Shown in pieces: positions 46,440 to 54,611 of a DNA stretch of 64,000 bases. Source of the DNA: Kocuria sp. cx-455 (GTDB taxonomy: Bacteria; Actinomycetota; Actinomycetes; Actinomycetales; Micrococcaceae); contig NZ_JACXBS010000002.1 of assembly GCF_014698015.1 (NCBI RefSeq), forward strand, positions 372,001 through 436,000. The letters run 5' to 3'. Numbering within the stretch: position 1 is the stretch's first letter; every line of letters starts with the position of its first letter. The notes under the pieces are model-generated. The model searched no databases. It had not been told where the DNA came from and worked only from the letters and a program-made list of their open reading frames with translations. Made by a program: the position numbers and the translations under genes.

Positions 46440-47500
46440 GCCGCGGTCGCCTGCTGATCGTGGGCGGCGGGCAGTCCGGCCTCGCCGCGGCCCGTGCCGG
46501 GCGCGACCGAGGCTGGGAGCCGGTGGTGCTCGAGGCCGGTGACGAGCCAGTCGGGTCGTGGCCGCGCTACTACGACAGCCTGCGGCTGTTCTCTCCGCGC
46601 CGGTACAGCGCCTTCCCGGGTCACCCGTTCCCCGGCGACCCCGACGGGTACCCGGGACGCGACGAGGTCGCCGACTACTTGCGCAGCTACGCAGAGTGGC
46701 TGGGCGTCGAGGTCCGCACTGGTGCCCGCGTCACCGAGGTCGCCGCCGACGGCCCGTGCTTTGCCGTGGATCTGGCCGACGGGAGCCGCCTGGTTGGGGA
46801 CGCGCTCATCGCTGCCTCGGGTTCGTTTGCCAGCCCCTACGTGCCGACGATCCCAGGCAGGGAGGCATTCCAGGGCCGGGTCCTGCACGTGGCCGACTAC
46901 CGGTCGCCCGAGGAGTTCGCCGGTCAGCGGGTCGTGGTCGTCGGGGCGGGCAACTCCGCCGTCCAGATCGCCCACGAGCTCGCCGACCACGCCCAGGCCT
47001 CGCTGGCGGTGCGGGACCGGGTCCGGTACGCGCCGCAGGTCATCGCCGGGCGTGACCTGCACTGGTGGTTGCGACTCACCCGCGCCGACCTCCTGCCGCC
47101 GTCGGTCCTGAACAGGATTATCACAGGCACACCGGTCATCGACGCCGGAAAGTACAGGGCGGCGCTCGAGGCAGCGCATCCAGACGAGCGACCGATGTTC
47201 GCGGAGTACGTCCCGGACGGCGTCGTGTGGCCTGGCGGTTCGCGGGAGCGCGTGGACTCGGTGGTCTTCGCGACCGGCTATCGGCCGCACCTGCCGTACC
47301 TGCGATCCCTCGGCGTCCTCGACGAGTCCGGCGCGCCGAGGCACGATCGCGGCGTCTCGACCGTGCGGCCCGGCCTAGCCTTCCTGGGCCTGGAGTTCCA
47401 GCGCTCGTTCTCGTCGAACACCCTGCGTGGAGTCCACCGCGACGCGGGTTACGTCGTCGATGCCCTGGCCAGGCAACTGCGAGGCGTCGTCGTTGGCTGA
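46436..47500 (+). CDS. arsO: Flavin-containing monooxygenase, ArsO-like
   Basis: This 354-residue FMO-type protein shows the FAD motif LLIVGGGQSGLAAARAGRDRG, DSLRLFSPRRYSAFPGHPFPG, the NADPH motif VVVVGAGNSAVQIAHELADHA and FATGYRPHLPYLRSLGVLDESG, with SFSSNTLRGVHRDAGYVVDAL near the end. It is a classical ArsO-like partner in actinobacterial ars clusters, where biochemical roles remain poorly defined. It is translationally coupled to the flavoprotein before it and lies just before the MFS gene. Confidence 0.82.
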   Translation: MSRGRLLIVGGGQSGLAAARAGRDRGWEPVVLEAGDEPVGSWPRYYDSLRLFSPRRYSAFPGHPFPGDPDGYPGRDEVADYLRSYAEWLGVEVRTGARVTEVAADGPCFAVDLADGSRLVGDALIAASGSFASPYVPTIPGREAFQGRVLHVADYRSPEEFAGQRVVVVGAGNSAVQIAHELADHAQASLAVRDRVRYAPQVIAGRDLHWWLRLTRADLLPPSVLNRIITGTPVIDAGKYRAALEAAHPDERPMFAEYVPDGVVWPGGSRERVDSVVFATGYRPHLPYLRSLGVLDESGAPRHDRGVSTVRPGLAFLGLEFQRSFSSNTLRGVHRDAGYVVDALARQLRGVVVG

Positions 47501-47525
47501 GGCTGCTGTGCAGCCTGGGCGGGCA

Positions 47526-48728
47526 ATGGTGCTGGCTGCGCTGTGCGTGACCGAGATCGTCTCGTGGGGCTTGCTCTACTACGCTTTCCCGGTCCTGGCT
47601 CCGCGGATCAGCGTGGATACCGGCTGGTCGCCGGTGGCCGTCACCTCGGCGTTCTCTGTGGCCCTGGCCGTGTCGGCGTTGGCCGGGGTGCCGGTCGGGC
47701 GCTTCATCGATCGGCACGGACCCCGTCTCGTCATGACCGCTGGCTCGGGTCTCGGCGTCGTGTCGCTGGTGGTGATCGCCGCGTCGACGAACCTGCTGGT
47801 GTTCATCGTCGGCTGGGCGCTGGCCGGAGTCGCCATGGCCGGAGTCCTCTATCCGCCGGCCTTCGCCGCGATCACCGGCTGGTTCGCTGCCGGCCGGCTC
47901 GGCGCGCTGACCACGCTGACGCTGGTGGCCGGACTGGCGAGCACGGTCTTCGCGCCGTTGACCGCAGTTGCGTATGAACAGCTGGGATGGCGAGGCACGT
48001 ACTTCTGGGCGGCGGTCGTGCTGGCGGCCCTCACCGTCCCGATCCACTCGCTCGTGCTGCGACGCCCCTGGCCCCACCCGGTGCATGCCGACGCGGAGGA
48101 GCCAGAGGCCGAGAAGGCCTACGCTGCCGGCGTCGTCCGGGACTCACGGTTCCGGTGGCTTGCCGCTGGACTGACTTTGGTCGCCTTGGCCATGTACGCT
48201 GCGTTGCTGGCTCTGGTGCCTCTTATGCTCGAGCGCGGCCTGAGTCCTCAGGCCGCCGCCTGGGTGCTCGGCCTCGGCGGACTCGGTCAGGTCGCCGGTC
48301 GGCTCGTCTACACCGCTCTTGCCCGGCATGCCTCGCTGACCGTGCGCACCGCGACCGTGTTCGGCCTCGTCACCGTCAGCACCGCGGTACTCGCTGTGGT
48401 CCCCGGGCCGGTCGGTCTGCTGGTCGCGGCGTCGATGACCGCCGGGGTCGGGCGCGGCATCGCGACGCTGCTTCAGGCGACCGCGGTCACCGACCGGTGG
48501 GGCGCGCGCGGATACGGCCGCCTCTCCGGCGTCCTCGGCCTCCCGGTCCTGCTGGCCACCGCCTTGGCTCCCGGGGCCGGTGCGGTCCTTGCCGAGGTCA
48601 CCGGTAGCTACGCAACCGGGTTTGCGGTCCTGGCCGCGGTTGCCGCGGTGGGGACCGTGCTCATGGTCGCCAGCTCGTCCACGGGGACCCCGCGTTCGGC
48701 GGGCGTCGCGTCCTCGCGAGCGGCCTGA
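47526..48728 (+). CDS. MFS transporter of the ars operon
   Basis: This ~400-residue major facilitator protein has about 12 hydrophobic segments. Seen: EIVSWGLLYYAFPVLAPRIS at the N terminus, VPVGRFIDRHGPRLVM (the loop 2-3 signature), and FAAITGWFAAGRLGALTTLT. ATG 47526 is a conservative choice; GTG 47508, or TTG 47493 overlapping the arsO stop, are possible. Position after two flavoproteins suggests it exports the oxidised product, as ArsJ and ArsK export other arsenic species. Substrate is inference. Confidence 0.8.
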   Translation: MVLAALCVTEIVSWGLLYYAFPVLAPRISVDTGWSPVAVTSAFSVALAVSALAGVPVGRFIDRHGPRLVMTAGSGLGVVSLVVIAASTNLLVFIVGWALAGVAMAGVLYPPAFAAITGWFAAGRLGALTTLTLVAGLASTVFAPLTAVAYEQLGWRGTYFWAAVVLAALTVPIHSLVLRRPWPHPVHADAEEPEAEKAYAAGVVRDSRFRWLAAGLTLVALAMYAALLALVPLMLERGLSPQAAAWVLGLGGLGQVAGRLVYTALARHASLTVRTATVFGLVTVSTAVLAVVPGPVGLLVAASMTAGVGRGIATLLQATAVTDRWGARGYGRLSGVLGLPVLLATALAPGAGAVLAEVTGSYATGFAVLAAVAAVGTVLMVASSSTGTPRSAGVASSRAA

Positions 48729-48734
48729 CCCAGC

Positions 48735-49166
48735 TCAGGCCACGGGCCCTGCAGCGAGTTCGCCGACAAGTTGGCGCACCTTCTCGGCGAGCTCGTCGCG
48801 GACCAGGCGCATTCGTTCCTCGCCCTCGATCCCTCGCGCCGAGGGCTCGTCGATCGTCCATTTCTCGATAGTCCCGGCCATCCCCGGCACGGGCTCGACG
48901 ACAGCCTCGTCGCCGATTACGACGACGCGGTCCGCAGTCTGCAACATAGTGGGATCGATCGGCTTCGGGTGCTCGTCGGCCATGCTCGCCCCGACCTCGG
49001 CGACAGAGGCAGCGGACAGGGCATTGAGCCCCGTCCCGGGGGAGGTGCCCGCCGAGTGCACCCGGACGGAGTTGCCGGCGACCTGGCGCATGAGTGCGGC
49101 GGCCATCTGCGACTTGCCTGCGTTCTTGACGCAGACGAATAGGATGGACGGCTTCTTCTCGATCAC
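48735..49166 (-). CDS. arsC: Arsenate reductase / arsenate-mycothiol transferase
   Basis: This 143-residue low-molecular-weight phosphatase-fold enzyme has the P-loop FVCVKNAGKSQMAAAL with nucleophile Cys near residue 12 and Lys in place of the usual Arg. That is the form of actinobacterial ArsC1/ArsC2 enzymes that join arsenate to mycothiol. Only this one cysteine lies in a catalytic position, as expected for that class. GTG start at 49166. It converges on the MFS gene with 6 bases between stops. Confidence 0.88.
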   Translation of the reverse strand: MIEKKPSILFVCVKNAGKSQMAAALMRQVAGNSVRVHSAGTSPGTGLNALSAASVAEVGASMADEHPKPIDPTMLQTADRVVVIGDEAVVEPVPGMAGTIEKWTIDEPSARGIEGEERMRLVRDELAEKVRQLVGELAAGPVA

Positions 49167-49181
49167 GATGTCTACCTTTGT

Positions 49182-49256
49182 TCAGTCGATGTTAAGAGCC
49201 ACCAGGAGCTCGCGGGCACGGGCCGCGATGTCATCGCGGCCGAGCAGTCCCCGCAT
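49182..49256 (-). pseudogene. Remnant of an arsC 3' end
   Basis: A 24-codon frame ending in RDDIAARARELLVALNID matches the C-terminal helix of ArsC proteins (compare IRDDIAARVSRLL in the fusion gene further right). No body of the gene is present, so it is a deletion scar next to the intact arsC. Confidence 0.6.
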
Positions 49257-49335
49257 GCCAGCGGCTCGTCATTGTCGAGGGACCAGTGGATGGCGTTTAT
49301 GCCCACCACTCATCAACAGAGGCGCGCCAGCCGCG

Positions 49336-49623
49336 TCAGCACGACGCGGCTGCGGACTCTGGCCCGGTGGTTGCCAGATCGCGCAGGCGTTGCTCCGCTC
49401 GGTGCACGGGGACGGACTCGACGAAAGCTTCGCGGCAGGTCGAGCAGCAGATCTTCCGGCCGTCAGGCAGCAGGCGCGTGGGCGATCCCATGCCGTTCTG
49501 GCGAACGCGTTCGTCCGTACAGACTGTCGCATGATCCCGGCACAGCGCCGCGCCGCAGTGCCGGCAGAATGCGACGGCGGGGACAGGACCCTGGCCGGCC
49601 GTTTCGTGTTCCCAGCAGTCCAT
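49336..49623 (-). CDS. DUF2180-like zinc-binding protein
   Basis: This 95-residue protein has a first part MDCWEHETAGQGPVPAVAFC followed by RHCGAALCRDHATVC and RKICCSTCREAF. These eight or so Cys/His positions form a zinc-ribbon pattern known from small actinobacterial and archaeal proteins of unknown function (DUF2180). A good ribosome binding site (GGAGTGGCAG) precedes ATG 49623. An ars-type promoter lies upstream, so it is likely arsenic-induced. It may act as a metal-binding accessory protein; function is unknown. Confidence 0.72.
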   Translation of the reverse strand: MDCWEHETAGQGPVPAVAFCRHCGAALCRDHATVCTDERVRQNGMGSPTRLLPDGRKICCSTCREAFVESVPVHRAEQRLRDLATTGPESAAASC

Positions 49624-49657
49624 CTGCCACTCCTTGATTCGATGATGATCTATATAG

Positions 49658-49686
49658 AATCTACGCGACGCATCGATAGACGTCAA
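49658..49686 (-). promoter_or_regulatory. ars promoter with operator motif (copy 2)
   Basis: On the minus strand TTGACG (49686-49681) and TAGATT (49663-49658) are 17 bases apart. The ArsR-type motif TTGA-N6-TCGAT-R-C (49670-49686) covers the -35 box and spacer, directly upstream of the DUF2180-like gene. Confidence 0.78.
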
Positions 49687-49721
49687 TATCATCTGCGCCA
49701 TCGATACGTCCGACATCAGCG

Positions 49722-50771
49722 TTAAGCCCTAGCCATCCGAGCGCCGATCTCGGCGACGGCGGGCTTGGCGGTGCGAGCCGCGCCGATGATGGTGGCGGAG
49801 GCGAATCCGGTCCAGTCGCCATAGCCGAGCAAATGCAGCCCGCGGTGGTCAATGCTCCGAGTACTGTCGGTGGCGGGATGGCCGTGCTCGCGCGTCAGTC
49901 CGAGCCCGCTCAGGTGGCCTAGGTGAGGGCGGAAGCCGGTGCTCCAGATGATCGCATCGCACTCGTGCTCGCGGCCGTCGTTCCAGGAGACTCCCGTCGG
50001 GCTGAGGCGGTCGAACATGGGCGAACGGTCCAGGACGCCGCGATCTCGAGCGGCCTGCACGGGAGGCACCATGACGATGTCTCCAAGTCCGGACACACCG
50101 TCGTGGTCCCGGCCAGAGCGACGGGCTGCCTCGCGGGCGGTAGCGACGTCGAAGAGCACTCTGCCGTCGACATCGTCTGGCATGAATCGCGGTGGGTGCC
50201 GCGTGACCCACAGCGTTTCGGCGACCGTGGAGACCTCGGCGAGGATCTGTGCGGCGGAGTTCCCTCCTCCGACGACCACGACCCGTTGGCCGGCGAACAT
50301 GTCGGGCGAGTCGTAGTCGACGGTGTGCAGCTGCCTGCCGGAGAACGTGTCCTGACCGGGGACGTACGGCAGGTAGGGGCTCTGCCACGTGCCGGTGGCA
50401 CTGATCACCGCAGCGGCCTTCAGAGAGCCCGCGTCCGTGTCCACGGTCCAACGCTCGTGCTCCCGGTGGACGCTTGTGACGCCGACCGAACGGCGCACAG
50501 GCAACTCGTAGCGCTCCTCGTATCGTTCGAGGTAGTCTACGACGTGGCTCGCGGTGGGGAACACCTCGCCGGTCTGGGCAGGCATCGGCCATCCGGGTAG
50601 AGGACTGTACTGGGCTGGGGAGAACATCCTGAGCGATTGCCAGCCGTGCTGCCAGGCCCCGCCCGGTCGTTCCTGTTCGTCGAGGATGACGAAGTCCAGG
50701 CCGGCGCGGCGGAGGAAGTATCCTGCGGCGAGTCCGGCCTGGCCTCCTCCGATGACGACGACGTCACTCAC
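49722..50771 (-). CDS. Flavin-containing monooxygenase, second ArsO-like protein
   Basis: This 349-residue FMO-type protein shows VVVIGGGQAGLAAGYFLRRAG at the N terminus, SLRMFSPAQYSPLPGWPMP, the second nucleotide motif VVVVGGGNSAAQILAEVS and WSTGFRPHLGHLSGLGLT. It is a paralogue of the gene at 46436 in layout. GTG 50769-50771 is chosen because it overlaps the arsC stop (GTGA), indicating co-translation. It is last in the acr3-(arsR-arsC)-arsC operon. Confidence 0.85.
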   Translation of the reverse strand: MSDVVVIGGGQAGLAAGYFLRRAGLDFVILDEQERPGGAWQHGWQSLRMFSPAQYSPLPGWPMPAQTGEVFPTASHVVDYLERYEERYELPVRRSVGVTSVHREHERWTVDTDAGSLKAAAVISATGTWQSPYLPYVPGQDTFSGRQLHTVDYDSPDMFAGQRVVVVGGGNSAAQILAEVSTVAETLWVTRHPPRFMPDDVDGRVLFDVATAREAARRSGRDHDGVSGLGDIVMVPPVQAARDRGVLDRSPMFDRLSPTGVSWNDGREHECDAIIWSTGFRPHLGHLSGLGLTREHGHPATDSTRSIDHRGLHLLGYGDWTGFASATIIGAARTAKPAVAEIGARMARA

Positions 50772-51190
50772 GCCAGCGCCGGGTCCTGGCCGAGCAGCTC
50801 TGAAGTGAGCGTCTCGATCCGGGACCTGATTTCGTCGCGGATCGGGCGCACCGCCTCGATGCCCTGGCCAGCGGGATCGTCGAGCTTCCAATCCTCGTAG
50901 CGCTTGCCGGGGAAGAACGGGCAGGCGTCACCGCAGCCCATCGTGATGACGACGTCGGAGTCCTGCACGGCCTCGGTGGTGAGGACCTTGGGCTCCTCGG
51001 CGATGATATCGATCCCCTCTTCAGCCATGGCCTCTACAGCGACCGGGTTGATCTGCTCGGCGGGCATTGACCCTGCCGAGCGGACCTCGATGCGGTCCGC
51101 GGCGAGGTGGCGCAGCCAACCGGCGGCCATCTGGGAGCGGCCGGCGTTGTGGACGCAGACGAACAGGACGGAGGGTGTTTGATCGCTCAT
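50768..51190 (-). CDS. arsC: Arsenate reductase, LMW-phosphatase fold
   Basis: This 140-residue enzyme has the P-loop FVCVHNAGRSQMAAGWLRHLA, the VRSAGSMPAEQINPVAVEAM segment and the redox/second-shell motif VITMGCGDACPFFPGKRYEDW, with cysteines near residues 82 and 86 as in thioredoxin-linked ArsC. ATG 51190 is chosen; ATG 51211, overlapping the fusion gene stop, is an alternative. It lies within the acr3 operon after the ArsR-ArsC fusion. Confidence 0.92.
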   Translation of the reverse strand: MSDQTPSVLFVCVHNAGRSQMAAGWLRHLAADRIEVRSAGSMPAEQINPVAVEAMAEEGIDIIAEEPKVLTTEAVQDSDVVITMGCGDACPFFPGKRYEDWKLDDPAGQGIEAVRPIRDEIRSRIETLTSELLGQDPALA

Positions 51191-51207
51191 GTCTGTGCTT
51201 CTCTCGT

Positions 51208-52224
51208 TCATTCGGTGGTGAAGGTGGCGAGGAGCCGGCTGACGCGTGCAGCGATGTCGTCGCGTATAGCGGCGAGTCCCTCCGGCGATGCCAGTGCCGG
51301 GTCGCCGACAGCCCAGTCTTCGTACCGGACTCCGGGGACGATGGGGCAGGCGTCGCCGCAGCCCATGGTCACCACGACATCGGCAGCGCGAATGGCGTCG
51401 TCGGTGAGCGGCTTGGGGAACGCCTCGTCGGCGGCCTCGCGGTCGATGTCGGCGACGAGGTCGCGCACGTGCGGGTGGATGCCCGTCGCCGGGGTCGAGC
51501 CGGCGGACCGGGCGATGACCCTGCCCTCGGACAGGCTGCGGGTCAGCGCCGCGGCCAGCTGGGAACGACCTGCGTTGGCGACGCAGACAAACAGCACCTG
51601 AGGCGGTGCGGTTGCTCGGTTGCGGGTGAGGTCGGCCAGTCGCTGCCGGGCGAAGCGCTCGGTCAGGGGCACCAGGTAGCGTGTGATCTTCGCCGACCGG
51701 GCCAGCGCCGTGTACGATTCCCGGACGATGCTGGTGACGGTCTCCCGCGGCAGCTGTGACGTCGCGTCCGCGAGGTCGGCGGCCAGACGCCTGATGTGCT
51801 CGTCCATGCTCTCCAGCTCCGCGTCGGCCGTCGTCTCCGGTTCCACGCTGGGGGCAACGGCCGCGGGCGCGAACCCCTCGAGCAAGGCGGCGACGGCGGC
51901 ACTCTTCCCTGGCGCGATGCTGTACCAGACCCAAGTCCCACGGCGCTCGGAATTGAGCAGCCCCACTGTCCGGAGGACCTTGAGGTGGTGGGAGACGGTC
52001 GGCTGTGAGACCTCGGCGAGGTCGGCGAGATCGCACACGCACGACTCTCCGCGAGGATCGGCAGCGATTGCCGAGAGCATCCGCAGACGCAATGGGTCGG
52101 CGAGGGCCTTGAGTGTGCCCGCGAGAGTCGCGGCAACCTCCTGGCCGAGGGCTGTTGAGATCGGCGGCACCTGGGGTGGGCAGTCTTCATCGGGGGCGGC
52201 TGGCGTCAGCGCGATGTCGGTCAT
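51208..52224 (-). CDS. ArsR-ArsC fusion protein
   Basis: This 338-residue protein has three parts. Residues 25-115 are an ArsR winged helix (LKALADPLRLRMLSAIAAD, CVCDLADLAEVSQPTVSHHL, LLNSERRGTWVWYSI). Residues 140-205 are a helical linker domain (MDEHIRRLAADLADATSQLP to ITRYLVPLTERFARQRL) seen before ArsC in some actinobacterial reductases. Residues 210-338 are an ArsC domain with FVCVANAGRSQLAAALTRSL and VVTMGCGDACPIVPGVRYEDW. It therefore joins arsenite sensing with arsenate reduction in one chain. ATGA overlap with acr3. Confidence 0.88.
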   Translation of the reverse strand: MTDIALTPAAPDEDCPPQVPPISTALGQEVAATLAGTLKALADPLRLRMLSAIAADPRGESCVCDLADLAEVSQPTVSHHLKVLRTVGLLNSERRGTWVWYSIAPGKSAAVAALLEGFAPAAVAPSVEPETTADAELESMDEHIRRLAADLADATSQLPRETVTSIVRESYTALARSAKITRYLVPLTERFARQRLADLTRNRATAPPQVLFVCVANAGRSQLAAALTRSLSEGRVIARSAGSTPATGIHPHVRDLVADIDREAADEAFPKPLTDDAIRAADVVVTMGCGDACPIVPGVRYEDWAVGDPALASPEGLAAIRDDIAARVSRLLATFTTE

Positions 52225-53318
52225 GACGTTCGTACCTCCTGGTTATAGGGATCGGTGCGGAACCACGCCTTGGCGGCCCAGAGGGAGACGTAGACGAGGC
52301 CGACGAGGACGGGCACCTCGATGAGCGGTCCGACGACGCCGGCCAGAGCCTGGCCAGAGGCCGCACCGAAGGTGCCGATCGCGACGGCGATGGCGAGCTC
52401 GAAGTTGTTGCCCGCCGCGGTAAATGCAAGTGTGGTCGACCGTGCATAGCCGAGGCCGATGCCCTTGCCCAACAGCAGGCCCGCGAACCACATGACGGCG
52501 AAGTACACCAACAGCGGCAGGGCGATCCGGACGACGTCCAGCGGCCGGCTCGTGATCTGCTCACCCTGGAGGGCGAACAGCAGCACGATGGTGAACAGCA
52601 GCCCGTAGAGCGCCCACGGCCCGATCTTCGGGACGAACTTCTCCTCGTACCAGTCCCGGCCCTTGCGCTTCTCGCCGATCCAGCGCGAGGCGAATCCCGC
52701 GATCAGGGGTAATCCGAGGAAGACGAGGACGTTGAGGGCGATCTGGCCCATCGACACCTCGAGCCCTTGTGTGTCCAGGCCGAGCCAGCTCGGCAGGACG
52801 CTGAGGTAGAACCAGCCGAGGACGGAGAACATGACGACTTGGAAGACCGAGTTGATCGCCACCAGCACCGCGGTCGCCTCGCGGTCGCCGCAGGCCAGGT
52901 CGTTCCAGATCACGACCATGGCGATGCACCGGGCCAGACCGACGATGATGAGCCCGGTGCGGTATTCGGGAAGGTCGGGCAGGAGCAGCCAGGCCAGGGC
53001 GAACATGATCGCCGGCCCGGCGAGCCAATTGAGCACTAGAGAGGAGATGAGGAGCTTCTTGTCGCCGGTGACCGCGGCGACCTTGTCGTAGCGGACCTTG
53101 GCCAGGACCGGGTACATCATCACCAGCAGGCCGAGTGCGATCGGCACTGAGATGCCGGCGATCTCGAGCCGGGCGAGCACGTCGGAGACGCCGGGCACCA
53201 GGCGGCCGAGCAGGAGGCCTGCGACCATGGCGAGTCCGATCCAGGCCGGCAGCCACCTGTCGAGGGTTGAGAGCCGTCGGGTCACGGGAGGTGCGGCGAA
53301 CGCCGCTTGATTCGACAT
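52221..53318 (-). CDS. acr3: Arsenite efflux transporter Acr3
   Basis: This 365-residue membrane protein with ten predicted helices exports As(III). Seen: PIALGLLVMMYPVLAKVRYDKV, LARCIAMVVIWNDLACGDRE with the conserved transport cysteine in LARCIAMV, and TLAFTAAGNNFELAIAVAIGTFG. It is first in an operon of acr3, the ArsR-ArsC fusion, arsC and a flavoprotein, all joined by overlapping or close junctions. An operator motif lies just upstream. Confidence 0.96.
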   Translation of the reverse strand: MSNQAAFAAPPVTRRLSTLDRWLPAWIGLAMVAGLLLGRLVPGVSDVLARLEIAGISVPIALGLLVMMYPVLAKVRYDKVAAVTGDKKLLISSLVLNWLAGPAIMFALAWLLLPDLPEYRTGLIIVGLARCIAMVVIWNDLACGDREATAVLVAINSVFQVVMFSVLGWFYLSVLPSWLGLDTQGLEVSMGQIALNVLVFLGLPLIAGFASRWIGEKRKGRDWYEEKFVPKIGPWALYGLLFTIVLLFALQGEQITSRPLDVVRIALPLLVYFAVMWFAGLLLGKGIGLGYARSTTLAFTAAGNNFELAIAVAIGTFGAASGQALAGVVGPLIEVPVLVGLVYVSLWAAKAWFRTDPYNQEVRTS

Positions 53319-53327
53319 GCTTCTATG

Positions 53328-53344
53328 TTGACAGGCTTCGATGC
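53328..53344. promoter_or_regulatory. ArsR operator motif upstream of acr3 (copy 3)
   Basis: The motif TTGA-N6-TCGAT-R-C lies 10-26 bases before the acr3 start, but in the opposite orientation relative to its gene when compared with copy 2. The 29 bases 53316-53344 match 21 of 29 positions with 60832-60860. Confidence 0.65.
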
Positions 53345-53468
53345 AGTGGGCAACTTCGGACCTCCAGAGGTGAGCAGCTACCTGCCACCGCAGGACATCG
53401 CCGCTGGATCGAGTTCCCTGCCGGGCGGCGTCGGCCTAGGGAAGCGCCGGTCCCGGCCGATTCAGGAA

Positions 53469-53690
53469 TCAGGATCGCCAGGCGGGTTCGTCGCGGAATT
53501 CGAAGTCGATATATGCCTTCTCCAGGCCGGCCAGGGCTTCGGCGATGGTCTCGAACAGCGCCTGGGCCCAAGAGTCGTCGATCTTGGTGACGTTCTCACA
53601 CAGGTGTGCGGTCACCTCTGACAGCCGCTCGCGGACCTGGCTGGTGTGGCGGCGGGGGTCGTGCTCGGCCAACTGTGTCGGATCAGACAT
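53469..53690 (-). CDS. Small conserved-looking protein of unknown function
   Basis: This 73-residue, mostly helical, acidic protein includes RHTSQVRERLSEVTAHLC and TKIDDSWAQALFETIAEALA. I do not recognise it. The frame and start are supported by GAGAGGAAGCCAGTC before the ATG and by its own divergent promoter region. It faces the P19-like gene across a TATCG dyad operator, so the two are likely co-regulated. Confidence 0.65.
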   Translation of the reverse strand: MSDPTQLAEHDPRRHTSQVRERLSEVTAHLCENVTKIDDSWAQALFETIAEALAGLEKAYIDFEFRDEPAWRS

Positions 53691-53706
53691 GACTGGCTTC
53701 CTCTCG

Positions 53707-53750
53707 TTGACTGGGCCTTCAATATCGGTCTACGATATCGGCATCCGATA
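53707..53750. promoter_or_regulatory. Promoter with double TATCG/CGATA operator
   Basis: TTGACT (53707-53712) and TACGAT (53731-53736) are 18 bases apart toward the P19-like gene. Over and after the -10 box lie two dyads with 5-base spacers: ATATCG-N5-CGATAT (53722-53738) and TATCG-N5-CGATA (53736-53750), sharing TAT. The PadR regulator encoded two genes down is the likely binder. Confidence 0.72.
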
Positions 53751-53770
53751 GATCAGGGAAGGGGACTGCG

Positions 53771-54283
53771 ATGCATGTATGGGGATCGCCGGAGACGCGA
53801 ACCTTCGGCCGGTTGCGGGTGGATGTGGCCGTCGGGCCGATCGCCCGGATGTTCGACGCCGAGGACTGGCAGCAGCCGGCCAATGCGGGCGGCGGTGCCG
53901 TGTTCGCCGGCCGGGCGGACGAAGTGGTGGAGAACATCGCGGCCGAGCCCGGCCCGGCAGATCCACCGGCGGATCTGTTCAACCTCGACGCACACATCTA
54001 CGACGTCGACACCGGGCATCCGGTGCCGTACCTCGACGTCGCCGTCGACGTCATCCGCCTCGACGGCGACGATGACGATAGACCGGAGTTCACGGGGCTG
54101 GGGCTGGTGCCGGTGGCCCGGCCCCGCAAGGGCACGGCCGGTCTGCACTACGGCAACAACGTCGCCCTCGACCCCGAAGGCAGCTATCGAGTGTGGGTCC
54201 ACATCGGCGCGTCGGCGCTGACCGGCACCGACGAGCCCTCGAGCCTGGACTTCACCCTCGATCTCGGTGCCGCCGATGAGTGA
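53771..54283 (+). CDS. P19/Tp34-like metal-binding protein without signal peptide
   Basis: This 170-residue beta-rich protein resembles the P19/Tp34 (Fe2+ transport, pfam10634) family. Seen: HIYDVDTGHPVPYLDVAVDVIRLDG and LHYGNNVALDPEGSYRVWVHIG. In P19 proteins conserved His, Met and acidic residues bind Cu/Fe in the periplasm, but this protein starts MHVWGSPETRTFGRL with no signal peptide. AGGGGACTGCG precedes the ATG. Its last 8 bases (ATGAGTGA) contain the start of the PadR gene. Confidence 0.65.
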   Translation: MHVWGSPETRTFGRLRVDVAVGPIARMFDAEDWQQPANAGGGAVFAGRADEVVENIAAEPGPADPPADLFNLDAHIYDVDTGHPVPYLDVAVDVIRLDGDDDDRPEFTGLGLVPVARPRKGTAGLHYGNNVALDPEGSYRVWVHIGASALTGTDEPSSLDFTLDLGAADE

Positions 54284-54611
54284 GTTCATCCGGGGCGCGG
54301 TGCGGATGCACATCCTGCATCACGCCGCCGAGGGCGAGATCCACGGCGCATGGATGGCCGAGGAGCTCGGCCATCACGGATATCAGATCAGCCCCGGCAC
54401 CCTGTACCCGACCCTGCATCGCTTGGAAGACCAGGGGCTGCTGACCTCGCGGCAGACCACGGTGGAGGGGCGCAACCGGCGGCTGTACCAGATCACCGAC
54501 GCCGGCCGGGCCGTATTGGCCGACGAACGCCAGGCCCTGACCGAACTCGCGCGCGAAATCCTCCACACCGAAACCCCCGACGCTCCCGATGGGATGACAC
54601 CTGATGAGTGA
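54276..54611 (+). CDS. PadR family transcriptional regulator
   Basis: This 111-residue winged-helix regulator has FIRGAVRMHILHHAAEGEIHG, the recognition region GYQISPGTLYPTLHRLEDQGLL and RRLYQITDAGRAVLADER, all diagnostic of PadR. It overlaps the gene before it by 8 bases and the permease after it by 8 bases, each time through the same string ATGAGTGA. It probably controls this cassette through the TATCG dyads upstream. Confidence 0.88.
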   Translation: MSEFIRGAVRMHILHHAAEGEIHGAWMAEELGHHGYQISPGTLYPTLHRLEDQGLLTSRQTTVEGRNRRLYQITDAGRAVLADERQALTELAREILHTETPDAPDGMTPDE

